A DNA stretch of 61,878 nucleotides from positions 1 through 61,878 of the forward strand of contig USMB01000004.1 in the NCBI GenBank assembly GCA_900555615.1. Reading direction: 5' to 3'. Shown in pieces: positions 51,002 through 60,305 of the stretch. The DNA comes from an uncultured Clostridium sp. (lineage in GTDB: Bacteria; Bacillota; Clostridia; TANB77; CAG-508). The translations under genes and the position numbers were made by a program. The notes beneath the pieces were generated by a model. It searched no databases and had not been told where the DNA came from. It saw only the letters and a program-made list of their open reading frames with translations. Positions within the stretch are counted from its first letter, which is position 1; every line of letters begins with the position of its first letter.

Positions 51002-53467
51002 ATGGAAAAAGTAAAATTTAATGTTTCATCAAAAACAGCTAGACTAATAGGAAGAGAAAATATTTCGGATTCAAATGGAGCTATTATAGAACTTGTAAAG
51101 AATGCATATGATGCGGATGCAGAAAATGCATATATACAATTTGATATACCATATGAGGATATTCCAAATGAGATTAATATATCAGTTTTAAAAAATAATT
51201 TTACAGAAACTGAAATTTCTATAATAAAGACTGGATATGAATTAAATGATAACAAATATATAAAAAAGAAAAAATTATCAGAAGAAGAGTTAGAAAAATT
51301 AAAAGATATTTTCTTTTCAAAGAATAAAATTATTATAGTTGACAACGGAACAGGAATGGATGAAGATATAATAAAAAATGTTTGGATGAATATAGGAACT
51401 GATGATAAAGAAATTAATGTATATAGTAAAAAAGGTAGAATAAAAACTGGAGCGAAAGGAATAGGAAGATTTGCACTGGAAAAGTTATCCTTACAAACAG
51501 AGGTATATACAAAAAAAGAGAATAAACCAACTGTGTATTGGAGCATAGATTGGACTCAATTTGATAAAGTTAAATTGTTGGATGAAATAAATGCAGAAGT
51601 TCAAATAAAAAAAGAAAATTTTAAAGAAATATTGCAAGAAATTTTAAAGGATAATTATAAATATGTAGAAAATTATGATGCAGAACATGGCACAATAATT
51701 ATATTAAAACAAACAAGAGAGACGTGGAATGAAAAAATATTTAGTAGAATAAACAATAACCTCAACAGTATTAATCCATTTGGAAATACTGATAAGTTCA
51801 ATATATTATTAAGAAATTTAGTAAGACCTGATTTGAATTTTAAAACAAATGACATTTTTATGAGTAAAGAGCATTATGATTATAGAATTAAAGCAGAATT
51901 CGATGGAAATGAAAAAATAAAAATGTATATGGAAAGAAACGAAATTGATCTTAATGCTAAACAACAAAAAATGGTTATAAATAATAAAGAATACTATTTT
52001 GATATACAAGAATTTTGGAAAAGAAAAGCTTTTTTTCAAAAAAATTATAAAAAAGAAGATTATGATAAAGTAATTGAATATGATATAAATGTAAAAGATC
52101 TAATAGAAAATGAAAGTGAGGACCAGATAAAGAAAGTAGGAAAATTTTCTTTTGAACTATATTTTTTAAAATCAGGTAAAAGTGAATATTCAATTATAAA
52201 AGATATAAAAGTAAATAAAAGGAAAGAACTGCTAAAAAAATTTTCTGGAATTAAATTATATAGAGATAATTTCAAAGTAAGACCTTATGGTGAAGATGGG
52301 CCTATGTATGATTGGCTAGGCTTAGGAAGAAGAGCACAATTAAGTCCAGCAGGTGTAACACACCCAACTGGATTTTGGAGAGTTGAACCATATCAGTTGA
52401 TAGGAAATATTAATATTAGTAGAAAGGATAACAAAAATCTTACAGATATGGCTAACAGAGAAAGCTTAGCATTAAATGAAACTTATTATTTGTTCGTAGA
52501 AATTATTCAAAAGATAATATCTAAATTTGAATATGATAGGCAATATGTATATAGAGAGTATGGTAATTGGTTAAAATTAAAGACTGACAGAATAAGCAAA
52601 AGTTATCAAGTAATTAAAGACGTAGTAAAAGAAAAAGAAAATAATAATGGAAGAGAAAAAGAAAATAATAATAAACAACATACAGAAGAAGAATATAAAG
52701 ATGCAGTATATGAAAGTTTTAAAGAAAAGCAGAGTCAAACAGATACAAATAGAATATTAATGAATTTTAGTTCAGCTGGTATAATAGCAAGTACATTTTC
52801 ACATGAAATAAGTAAAATAGCAACTGATTTAGGAAGTAGAAATCAACAATTGGAATCATGTATAGATTATATCCTGGATTATAAAGGATATAAAGGAGAT
52901 CCTTTATTTGATCCATATAAACAAATTAGTAAATATACTAGTACTGATGAGTTACTAAGTACATGGGTTAATTTGATAATGGATGGTGTATCTAAGGATA
53001 GTTTTGAAGTAGAAGATGTGAATCTTACAGAATTCATGAATAATTTTAGAAATAAATGGATAAAATTATTAGAACAGAAAGGTATAGAAGTAGAACTGAA
53101 TTTTACAGAACAAATAAATATAAAAATTTCAAAAATAGACTTATACTTAATATTTAATAACTTATATTTGAATTCGGCTTGGTTTTTAGAGAAAAAAGAT
53201 GGGGGAAAAAGGAAAATAAGCATAACATTAATAAAAAATTCAGATATGATAGATATTTCTTTCCAAAATAATGGACCTAAGTTAAATGAAAAATATAAAT
53301 ACAATCCAGATCAAATTTTTGAACCAGGGGAAACTTCAAAAGAAGAAGGAACAGGTTTAGGACTGTGGATATGCAAAGATGCAGTGAATAGAAATAATGG
53401 AGAAATACATACCATTCAGATAGAAAATGGATTTAAAATAATAATAAATTTTCCTATAGGAGATTAA
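51002..53467 (+). CDS. Double-GHKL ATPase: MutL/MORC-like plus histidine-kinase module
   Basis: An 821-aa protein. The N-terminal GHKL ATPase shows ELVKNAYDADA (Glu30, Asn34), VDNGTGMD (114-120) and GAKGIGRFA (150-158). A conserved middle region has RPYGEDGPMYDWLGLGRR and GFWRVEPYQLIGNINISR. The C-terminus is a second GHKL unit: candidate phospho-acceptor His601 in FSHEISK, N-box around Asn720-724, GTGLGLWICKD (783-793). MutL/MORC-type ATPases are known in predicted restriction systems; one carrying an added sensor-kinase core is unusual. No membrane segment. 14 bases after the methyltransferase gene. Confidence 0.85.
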   Translation: MEKVKFNVSSKTARLIGRENISDSNGAIIELVKNAYDADAENAYIQFDIPYEDIPNEINISVLKNNFTETEISIIKTGYELNDNKYIKKKKLSEEELEKLKDIFFSKNKIIIVDNGTGMDEDIIKNVWMNIGTDDKEINVYSKKGRIKTGAKGIGRFALEKLSLQTEVYTKKENKPTVYWSIDWTQFDKVKLLDEINAEVQIKKENFKEILQEILKDNYKYVENYDAEHGTIIILKQTRETWNEKIFSRINNNLNSINPFGNTDKFNILLRNLVRPDLNFKTNDIFMSKEHYDYRIKAEFDGNEKIKMYMERNEIDLNAKQQKMVINNKEYYFDIQEFWKRKAFFQKNYKKEDYDKVIEYDINVKDLIENESEDQIKKVGKFSFELYFLKSGKSEYSIIKDIKVNKRKELLKKFSGIKLYRDNFKVRPYGEDGPMYDWLGLGRRAQLSPAGVTHPTGFWRVEPYQLIGNINISRKDNKNLTDMANRESLALNETYYLFVEIIQKIISKFEYDRQYVYREYGNWLKLKTDRISKSYQVIKDVVKEKENNNGREKENNNKQHTEEEYKDAVYESFKEKQSQTDTNRILMNFSSAGIIASTFSHEISKIATDLGSRNQQLESCIDYILDYKGYKGDPLFDPYKQISKYTSTDELLSTWVNLIMDGVSKDSFEVEDVNLTEFMNNFRNKWIKLLEQKGIEVELNFTEQINIKISKIDLYLIFNNLYLNSAWFLEKKDGGKRKISITLIKNSDMIDISFQNNGPKLNEKYKYNPDQIFEPGETSKEEGTGLGLWICKDAVNRNNGEIHTIQIENGFKIIINFPIGD

Positions 53468-53471
53468 GTTT

Positions 53472-54137
53472 ATGGTAATTGGAATAATTGATGATGATAA
53501 GAATGAAATCAATTCAATACAAAGAACGATAATAACTATAATTAAAAGATATAATTTGGATGCAAATGAATTAAAATTTAAAATTTATGATTTGAATTCA
53601 GATGTTGGAAAATTAACAGATAATCTAATAAAAGTTATAATTGATGATATTTTAAAATTTGAAATTTCAATTTTAATAATTGATCATAAAATAGTAGTAA
53701 ATAGTAATGAAATTTTTAATGGTTCAGATATTTTTGAACAAATAAGAAAGGACGCACCTGATTTTCCAACTATCATTATGACCAATGTAGTAGAAGATAG
53801 CATGAAAAATAATTATGTGGATCCTGATAAAGTTTATGCTAAGAGTGAATTTTTTAAAATAGGGGAATATGCCAAAGAAAAAACAGAAAACATGTTAAAA
53901 AATGTGAAAAGATATAATGAACTAAGAAGTACTACTCAAGAAGAGCTTGATGAATTAAAAAGTGAATTAGCAAAAAATACAGAGAATCAAGATATTGTTA
54001 ATAAAATCGTAGAAAAAGAAAAAGAACTAGATAAATATCTTCCAATGCAACGAAGTTATTTGGAAGAAGTTATAAATATAGAGGAATTAAAAGAAATATT
54101 AAAATTAATTGAAGATGCTAAAAAATTGATGGAGTAA
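53472..54137 (+). CDS. Receiver-domain protein with coiled-coil tail
   Basis: A 221-aa protein. Residues 1-140 are receiver-like: acidic pocket IIDDD (Asp7-9), candidate phospho-acceptor Asp71 in LIIDHKI, Thr104 in IIMTN and Lys124 in VYAKSEF, so the phosphorylation residues are retained. The remainder is a coiled coil with no DNA-binding output domain. It starts 4 bases after the ATPase gene and precedes the HNH gene by 3 bases, so it probably links kinase-like signalling to the nuclease. Confidence 0.75.
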   Translation: MVIGIIDDDKNEINSIQRTIITIIKRYNLDANELKFKIYDLNSDVGKLTDNLIKVIIDDILKFEISILIIDHKIVVNSNEIFNGSDIFEQIRKDAPDFPTIIMTNVVEDSMKNNYVDPDKVYAKSEFFKIGEYAKEKTENMLKNVKRYNELRSTTQEELDELKSELAKNTENQDIVNKIVEKEKELDKYLPMQRSYLEEVINIEELKEILKLIEDAKKLME

Positions 54138-54140
54138 AAA

Positions 54141-54770
54141 ATGAGATATAAGAAATTTAGAGATTTTAGGATTATTAGAAATTGTAAAAAAAGGTATAAA
54201 ACATATAGCCGTTATAGAGAAAATTTAAAAGAAGATTTTAAAAATAGGTGTGCATATTGCAATATGCCTGACAACATAATTGCTCCTGAACCATTTGAGA
54301 TAGATCATTTTATACCCAAAAATGCATTTGAGAATATGAGGCCAGAGTTAAAGTATGAATATGATAATCTGATGTATTCGTGTCCTAAATGTAACGGAAA
54401 TAAAAGTGATAAATATAAAGGAAACATAAATAATGGTAAAATAGAAAATGAATTTTTTTATAACCCAGTGGAAATAGATTATAATGAAATATTTTACAGG
54501 AATGAATATGGAGGTATTTCATCAGAAGATAAAAAAGGAAATGAGATGATACTTACATTAAATTTATACAATCCTATACATAATTTTGCTTGGATTATTG
54601 ATAGTATTGAAGAAGTTGAAGAGAAGATTGATGAGGAAATGGATAAAATAAAGGATAAGAAAAGTGAAAAATATGCAAAACTTAAGGAGGCGGATTATAG
54701 ATTATTAAAGTATAAAGATAATTTAGTAAAATTATTCAAAGCTAATTATTATAATAGTAAATGGAAGTAG
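54141..54770 (+). CDS. HNH endonuclease
   Basis: A 209-aa protein with a zinc-stabilised HNH core: CAYC (Cys37, Cys40), FEIDHFIPK (catalytic His56), DNLMYSCPKCNGNKSD (Asn76, Cys81, Cys84, Asn87). The C-terminal helical half includes IDSIEEVEEKID and may bind partners. It is the presumed effector of the operon. A terminator overlaps the stop codon. Confidence 0.88.
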   Translation: MRYKKFRDFRIIRNCKKRYKTYSRYRENLKEDFKNRCAYCNMPDNIIAPEPFEIDHFIPKNAFENMRPELKYEYDNLMYSCPKCNGNKSDKYKGNINNGKIENEFFYNPVEIDYNEIFYRNEYGGISSEDKKGNEMILTLNLYNPIHNFAWIIDSIEEVEEKIDEEMDKIKDKKSEKYAKLKEADYRLLKYKDNLVKLFKANYYNSKWK

Positions 54771-54790
54771 AAATACTTCTATTTTTTTTT
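54763..54790 (+). terminator. Terminator of the GHKL-HNH operon
   Basis: GAAGTA (54764-54769) with TACTTC (54774-54779), then TATTTTTTTTT; the 5' arm overlaps the HNH stop codon. Confidence 0.75.
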
Positions 54791-54809
54791 GAAAAAATAT
54801 ATTTATTTG

Positions 54810-54838
54810 TTGAGAAAAAAAGTGAATTGTGATATAAA
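54810..54838 (+). promoter_or_regulatory. Promoter of the two-methyltransferase restriction operon
   Basis: TTGAGA (54810-54815), 17-bp spacer, TATAAA (54833-54838). Nearly the same sequence as the hsd promoter at 27306 on ICE 1, including GATATAAAATATAATAGA. Confidence 0.65.
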
Positions 54839-54910
54839 ATATAATAGAGTAATTGTAATTAAATGAAATTGGAATAATTAGATTTAAGATATAACTAAGG
54901 AGTGCTTTTG

Positions 54911-55954
54911 ATGGAAGAAAATATAAAGTTATACTCAGTAGCAGAAGTTTGTAAAATATTAAAAATGAGTAGAGCAAAATTAACAAGAGAGATAGAAAGA
55001 GGAAATTTCAAATTAACTTATAATGAGAAAGGAGCAAAAAGGCTTTATGCAAATGAAATTGATGAATATTTAAAAAATAATGATATAAATGCTCCAAAAG
55101 AGGTTGATCCGCGAAATACATTAAATGATTTGAATGGTACTGAATGGATGCCATGTACAAAAAGTTTTTTTTATCAAAAAGGATTAGGTAAAGATAGCAA
55201 GGAAGCGCAAATAGAAAAACAACATCCTGCACCATATTCTTTCCAAGATATACAACAGTTAATTCTATTTTTTACAAAAATTGGAGGAAAGGTCTTAGAC
55301 CCATTTGGAGGAATTGGTTCTACAGCTAAAGCATGTGAATTAATCAATAGAAAATGTACAAGTATTGAATTGTCTGAAAAATGGCATGAATTATCAATTA
55401 AAAGATTAGAAACAGAAGTAAAAGAAGGAAGTTCTAAAAAGCATGAATTTATAAATGGAGATTCAGTTGAAGAATTAAAGAAAATTAAAGATGGAACTTT
55501 TGACTTTGTTGTAACAAGTCCACCATATTGGTCAATATTAAATAAAAAGATAGATCATAAAACGATTGAAAGAGTGGAAGAAAATTTGGCAACAAATTAT
55601 TCTAACAACAAAAAAGATTTAGGAAATGTAGAAGATTATAACGAGTTTTTAGATATATTAGTAAATAGTATATTTAAAGAATGTGGGAGAACATTAAAAG
55701 AAAAAAAATATATGGCTATTGTTGTTTCTGACTTTAGAAATAAAGATGAATTTATTAGTTTTCATAGTGATTTAATACAAAGAATAAATAAATTAAGTAT
55801 AGATGAAAAGTATGAACTTACGCTACAAGGAGTAAAAATATTATTACAAAATCATAAATCTTTATTACCATATGGTTATCCTTTTGCGTATGTAGAGAAT
55901 ATACATCATCAATATATTTTAATTTTTAGAAAAACTAGGAGAAAGAAGAAATGA
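54911..55954 (+). CDS. DNA methyltransferase 1 with N-terminal HTH
   Basis: A 347-aa protein. Residues 5-55 form a MerR/excisionase-type HTH (YSVAEVCKILKMSRAKL). The methyltransferase part has motif I LDPFGGIGSTAKA followed later by motif IV VTSPPYWSIL, an N4-cytosine/N6-adenine type. ATG 54911 is 8 bases from AAGGAG. Two methyltransferases suggest an asymmetric target with one enzyme per strand. The HTH could autoregulate the operon like a built-in controller protein. Confidence 0.85.
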   Translation: MEENIKLYSVAEVCKILKMSRAKLTREIERGNFKLTYNEKGAKRLYANEIDEYLKNNDINAPKEVDPRNTLNDLNGTEWMPCTKSFFYQKGLGKDSKEAQIEKQHPAPYSFQDIQQLILFFTKIGGKVLDPFGGIGSTAKACELINRKCTSIELSEKWHELSIKRLETEVKEGSSKKHEFINGDSVEELKKIKDGTFDFVVTSPPYWSILNKKIDHKTIERVEENLATNYSNNKKDLGNVEDYNEFLDILVNSIFKECGRTLKEKKYMAIVVSDFRNKDEFISFHSDLIQRINKLSIDEKYELTLQGVKILLQNHKSLLPYGYPFAYVENIHHQYILIFRKTRRKKK

Positions 55955-56766
55955 TTGAATTTAATAAAAATTATACTATGAATAGTGATGTGATGATAGA
56001 TAAATTAATTAAAGAAAATGTTAAGGTTGATTTAATACTTACTGACCCACCATACAATATTAATAAGGATTTTGGAAATGAATCAGATTGTCTTACTCTT
56101 ACAGAATTTCTTACAATAACACAAAAAAGAATAAATAAATATAAATCAATCCTTAAAGAAGATGGGAGTATAATTTGGTTTGGAATTCATAATTATATAG
56201 GATTAATACAAAGTATTATGTATCAAGAAGGACTTTATTATAGAAGAATGAATATATGGTTTTATGAAAATGGATTTTCAAGAAATGTTAGAACACCATT
56301 AGCACAATATGAACCATTTTTATGGTTTTCAAAATCAGATAAAAAATGGACATATAATACGGATGATGTTCGTGTTCCGTATAAAAGTACAGAGAGATTA
56401 AAAAATAAAGTGTACTATAAAAACTCAAAAGGAGAAAAGAAAACATGGGTACCTAATCCTAAAGGCTCTATGAGGGGAGATGTATGGCAATTTCCTACAC
56501 TTGCAGGTAAAGCTTTTAAGAAGGAAAAAACTTCTCATCCTACGCAAAAGCCAGAATCGCTTATAACAGAGCTTATAAAGGCTTTTTGCCCGAAAGATAA
56601 AGATGGAAAATATAATGGAATTATTATAGACCCATTTCATGGTTCAGGAACATTAGGAGTTTGTTGTGAGAAACTAAATAAGCAAGGCAACAATATAAAA
56701 TGGATAGGTGTGGAATTAGAAAAAAAGTGGTCTGATATTTGCGAACAAAGATTAAAAAATATATGA
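55951..56766 (+). CDS. DNA methyltransferase 2 (beta class)
   Basis: A 271-aa protein overlapping methyltransferase 1 by 4 bases (ATGA). Motif IV ILTDPPYNINKDF comes first (about residue 27), motif I IIDPFHGSGTLG near residue 225, the beta-class order, with KTSHPTQKP between. Probably N6-adenine or N4-cytosine methylation of the other strand of the target. Confidence 0.9.
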   Translation: MIEFNKNYTMNSDVMIDKLIKENVKVDLILTDPPYNINKDFGNESDCLTLTEFLTITQKRINKYKSILKEDGSIIWFGIHNYIGLIQSIMYQEGLYYRRMNIWFYENGFSRNVRTPLAQYEPFLWFSKSDKKWTYNTDDVRVPYKSTERLKNKVYYKNSKGEKKTWVPNPKGSMRGDVWQFPTLAGKAFKKEKTSHPTQKPESLITELIKAFCPKDKDGKYNGIIIDPFHGSGTLGVCCEKLNKQGNNIKWIGVELEKKWSDICEQRLKNI

Positions 56767-56779
56767 TTGGAGGGATAAT

Positions 56780-58396
56780 ATGGCAAATATAAAAAGATTT
56801 CCTAATCCAGGTTCTAAAATAGAAATGCTAATACATATTTTTAAGTCTATTGTACCTATTTTAATAAAAAAACAATATTTTTCTTTATATGATATGGAAT
56901 TAGCAATGATTAATAATAGATTAGTTTCTTCAGAGGGATATACTGGAATGGAAGCATTTAAGAGGTCGCTAAGAGAAGATTCTAGTAGGGATCCTATATA
57001 TAATCAAGCAAAAATGTATGCAGAAGTGTATCGTTCTTTAGGGTGGTTTTCATCTTCACCAGATAACAGTTTAAATTTTGGAGTTACAGAATTAGGAAGG
57101 ATTATTTCAGAATTAGACGATTCTATAAACAAAAATATTTATAAAGAATCAGTATTAGGAATAGTAGATCCAAATAAAATATTAGATAAAAAAGATGGAC
57201 TGATTATGAGACCATTTAAATTATTTTTGAATACTATAAAAGCATTGCATAATAAAATATGTAAGTTAGAATTAATTTTAGGTCCCATGATAATAAGCGA
57301 TAATGATACAGAAAAAGTAAAAAAAATGATTAACAGAGTAAATTCACTAAGAGGTTCATTTGATGCACTACAAAATGAAATGAAAGAAATAATAGAAAGT
57401 ACTGGTATTACAAAGAATACCATGGAAAATTATACTAGATTACCAATAGCTACTTTAGAATATCTAGGCTGGATAAAAAAAGAGAAAAAAGTTGATTTGT
57501 ATCCTGGAAGTAGAAATATGGTGGTAATGACATTAACTGATAGTGGATTATCAGATATAGAGTATTATAATTCTTTAATTGATATTAGAATAAATGAGTT
57601 CAATGAATTAGATGAAATAGAACAGAATGCTTTAATTAGACTATCTTTCTATCAACAATTAAAAAGGATGAAAGAAGATATAGATTATGATTATACTAAA
57701 AGAAAAGAAGATATAGAAATATTAAGTAATAAATATGGAAAAAATCCTCAATTTCTATTTTCTCCATATCAAACTCTACCAATGAAATATGTTGATGATA
57801 TTTTGAATGTATCTAGAAATTATACTGACACAACGCCTCCATTGAAAAAAGAATTCTTAATTAATATTTTCTCAGCAGAAATTGAAAGAGTTGAAAAAGA
57901 ATATACAGAGTTAAACTTATTAAATGATCAATCAGAACAATTTACAATTCACAACGATAATGAAATATTTAATATAATTTCACAGAATAAAGAAAAGGGA
58001 TTTGAATTTCTTTTGGAGTTTTTATATAAAAGATACCAAAAATCGAATAAAGATATTTTTTATCCATTGGTTGGAGATATATTTAATTATTTAGGATATA
58101 ATTGTAGAGTTTCAAGGAATGGTACAAATTATGAAAGATATGATGCAATTATAATAAGTGAAAAAAGTATTCCAATTGAAATAAAATCTCCAGGGGAAGA
58201 ACAAAATATTTCTGTGAAAGCAGTACGCCAGGCTTTAGAGAACAAGATTACTTTATTGTCTAGAAAAAATTATAGTACAGATTGGAGTACAAGTACACTG
58301 GTTGTTGGATATAATTTGCCCAATAACCGAGCAGAAGTATCAACATTAATTAAAGATATAAAATCAACATACAATATAACTATTCGGAGTAATTGA
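56780..58396 (+). CDS. Type II restriction endonuclease with C-terminal PD-(D/E)xK domain
   Basis: A 538-aa protein. The first 400 residues are helical with winged-helix-like parts (LPIATLEYLGWIKKEKK) and likely read the DNA target. The C-terminal domain has Asp455 in YERYDAIIIS and Glu467-x-Lys469 in IPIEIKSPG, the nuclease active site. Layout fits type IIS enzymes such as the AlwI/BspD6I group, but I cannot name the specificity. Its C-terminal domain is similar to the protein encoded next (shared LPNNR, six residues, IKDIK). Confidence 0.8.
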   Translation: MANIKRFPNPGSKIEMLIHIFKSIVPILIKKQYFSLYDMELAMINNRLVSSEGYTGMEAFKRSLREDSSRDPIYNQAKMYAEVYRSLGWFSSSPDNSLNFGVTELGRIISELDDSINKNIYKESVLGIVDPNKILDKKDGLIMRPFKLFLNTIKALHNKICKLELILGPMIISDNDTEKVKKMINRVNSLRGSFDALQNEMKEIIESTGITKNTMENYTRLPIATLEYLGWIKKEKKVDLYPGSRNMVVMTLTDSGLSDIEYYNSLIDIRINEFNELDEIEQNALIRLSFYQQLKRMKEDIDYDYTKRKEDIEILSNKYGKNPQFLFSPYQTLPMKYVDDILNVSRNYTDTTPPLKKEFLINIFSAEIERVEKEYTELNLLNDQSEQFTIHNDNEIFNIISQNKEKGFEFLLEFLYKRYQKSNKDIFYPLVGDIFNYLGYNCRVSRNGTNYERYDAIIISEKSIPIEIKSPGEEQNISVKAVRQALENKITLLSRKNYSTDWSTSTLVVGYNLPNNRAEVSTLIKDIKSTYNITIRSN

Positions 58397-58497
58397 TTTT
58401 AAAACATTACTAATAATTTTATTGAATAAAGTCTTATACAGTAAAAATATAATAATCTCAAATATAGAAAAAGTGGAAGGATATGTGAAAATAAAAG

Positions 58498-59313
58498 ATG
58501 AATAAAGAATGTATTAAATGTAGTAAAAAAATGTGTATCTCTTTTGAAAAAGAAGAATTAGAATTATTTAATATTGATTTTCCATTCGAAGTAGATAAAA
58601 ATGTGTGTCCGACAAATGCAATTTATTGTGTTAATAATGAGATAAACATAAATTCCGAAAAATGTATTGGGTGTGGAATATGTATGTCTAGATGTCCCAA
58701 AGGATTAATCAAAATGAAAGACGGAGTTGCAATAATAGATCCTTTATACGAGATGAATTCTAATAATGAAATGAAAAAACTATATAATAACATTAATTCG
58801 AAACCAATGAATAGTTATAGTATTAACTTATTATCCAGAAATTTATTAATAGAATGTGGCATTAAAACTGCTATAACGAGAACAGGAGATAATAATTTAA
58901 GAATGGATGGAATTATACAATCTAAAGATGATTTAGGAGTATTAGAAATTGAATTCGGGCAAGACATTCTTAGTTCTCCTAGAAATTTATTAGATGATAT
59001 AGCGGTAATTTGTTCTAGGTATGGGTTTAGAAAAGAAAATATAACAGCATTAAGTATATGTTTATCTTTGCCCAATAATAGAACAGACTACTGGAATGTT
59101 ATTAAAGATATAAAGGATGTATTAGGGATTGAAATAAAAACAGTGTCAATAGGTTCATTAGTTTATATAATGTGGAATGAGAAAAAAATAAATTTAAAAG
59201 AACTACCATATTTAGATAGTGTAGACAATTCTTTGATAGAAAAAGTAGAAAAGATATTAAATAAAAATATAGAGATTGATGATGATAATGCTATTTTTAG
59301 GACAAAAAAATAG
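58498..59313 (+). CDS. Ferredoxin-like domain fused to a nuclease-domain relative
   Basis: A 271-aa protein. Residues 1-70 hold two 4Fe-4S motifs: CIKCSKKMC with VCP, and CIGCGICMSRCPKG. The C-terminal domain (about 120-225) aligns by eye with the C-terminal nuclease domain of the preceding restriction enzyme: RMDGIIQS matches RYDAIIIS, EIEFGQ replaces EIKSPG, and LPNNR-6-IKDIK is shared exactly. Asp137 and Glu150 are kept, but the catalytic Lys is Glu152. It may be an inactive or altered second subunit controlled by its clusters. The start has only a weak ribosome site. Confidence 0.7.
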   Translation: MNKECIKCSKKMCISFEKEELELFNIDFPFEVDKNVCPTNAIYCVNNEININSEKCIGCGICMSRCPKGLIKMKDGVAIIDPLYEMNSNNEMKKLYNNINSKPMNSYSINLLSRNLLIECGIKTAITRTGDNNLRMDGIIQSKDDLGVLEIEFGQDILSSPRNLLDDIAVICSRYGFRKENITALSICLSLPNNRTDYWNVIKDIKDVLGIEIKTVSIGSLVYIMWNEKKINLKELPYLDSVDNSLIEKVEKILNKNIEIDDDNAIFRTKK

Positions 59314-59340
59314 AAGGTGAAATTTCACCCTCTATTTTTT
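59304..59340. terminator. Bidirectional terminator
   Basis: AAAAATAGAAGGTGAAA with TTTCACCCTCTATTTTT, almost fully paired, between convergent genes. Confidence 0.9.
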
Positions 59341-59547
59341 ACATATAATTTGTTTTAAAACAAGTTTGTTAGCTAAATTTGAATTATTGCTTGATTTTAA
59401 TAATGTAGAATACACTGTCAAGGCTTTTTTTGCATGATTATTTACATCCTTATTTAGTAGATTATTTTTACTCAAATAAATATAATAATCATTTTCGAAT
59501 TTCTTTAGAAAATTGATTCTAATTTGTTTATAATACTCTAAATTCAT
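59332..59547 (-). CDS. Short TnpV-related protein
   Basis: A 71-aa basic protein (YYKQIRINFLKKFENDYYIYL...A....LLKSSNN) that resembles the middle of TnpV-type proteins but lacks the GKYG start and EWV..MN end. Either a small relative or a shortened copy of the gene at 59873. AAGGAG site 8 bases upstream. Confidence 0.5.
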   Translation of the reverse strand: MNLEYYKQIRINFLKKFENDYYIYLSKNNLLNKDVNNHAKKALTVYSTLLKSSNNSNLANKLVLKQIICKK

Positions 59548-59563
59548 TGTTCTTTCTCCTTAA

Positions 59564-59860
59564 TTATTCCTCAAAACATCCCATAACTAACTGAGAACCA
59601 TCAACAAAGCCATTCCTATAATACTTCTCATTCCAATAACAAAGATAATCCATAAAATTCTCATCAAGTTTATCCAATTGTTTCTTAACATATTTTTGAC
59701 TTTGCTTAGGTATATTTTTTAAAATATTCTCAACAATCTCATCAAAATAAATATGATGTTTTTTATCTTCTGCAGTAAGACTACCAAAAACCTCCTGTTC
59801 TCTATAATCTAACCACTCTTTTAAAATATCGTTATCATTTACCTCTCTAAAATTAACCAT
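59564..59860 (-). CDS. Small helical protein with C-terminal GFVDG motif
   Basis: A 98-aa protein ending YYRNGFVDGSQLVMGC, the same pattern as the protein at 3568 on ICE 1. Function unknown. The second ATG (59860) is better spaced from AGGAGG than the first (59866). It is downstream of tnpV in the same operon. Confidence 0.75.
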   Translation of the reverse strand: MVNFREVNDNDILKEWLDYREQEVFGSLTAEDKKHHIYFDEIVENILKNIPKQSQKYVKKQLDKLDENFMDYLCYWNEKYYRNGFVDGSQLVMGCFEE

Positions 59861-59872
59861 TTTCATATCCTC

Positions 59873-60229
59873 CTATACATATATAATCTCATTTAAAACA
59901 ATCTCTTCAGCTCTATTTTTAATATTATTCATAGCCTGAACCCACTCCATTTGATGATGCTCTTTCAAATTCTCATCAATATGTTCAACTTCAGCAAGTT
60001 GTTTTATAAGAAGATTTACCTTGTTATTAGCATTTTCATCTATATCTAGCAGATATTGTTTTAAAGTACTATCTATAAGTAATTCAGTATATAGTCCTTT
60101 ATCAAAATTCTTTAAATAATTTAATCTTAATTGCCCATATTTTCCAATGTGCCCTTCAGGTTGCTTAGGCAAATATAAATCAGAAATAAAATAATCTCCT
60201 TCTCTGTGATATGTAATTTTATTATTCAT
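59873..60229 (-). CDS. tnpV: TnpV protein
   Basis: A 118-aa protein matching the TnpV pattern along its length: DYFISDLYLP, GKYGQLRLNYLKNF, and QMEWVQAMNNIKNRAEEI near the C-terminus. TnpV is common on Clostridia mobile elements; its function is unknown. It is the last gene before the right end of element 2. Confidence 0.85.
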   Translation of the reverse strand: MNNKITYHREGDYFISDLYLPKQPEGHIGKYGQLRLNYLKNFDKGLYTELLIDSTLKQYLLDIDENANNKVNLLIKQLAEVEHIDENLKEHHQMEWVQAMNNIKNRAEEIVLNEIIYV

Positions 60230-60305
60230 CTATAAAACCTCCAAAAATAAATTTTAGGTCTCCCATTTTAATTTAAAAATATTACGAACATGTGTATCAA
60301 ACCAC

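Noticed and set aside
51002..53467. A conventional membrane sensor histidine kinase
   Set aside because: There is no membrane segment, and the N-terminus is a second GHKL ATPase of the MutL/MORC type.
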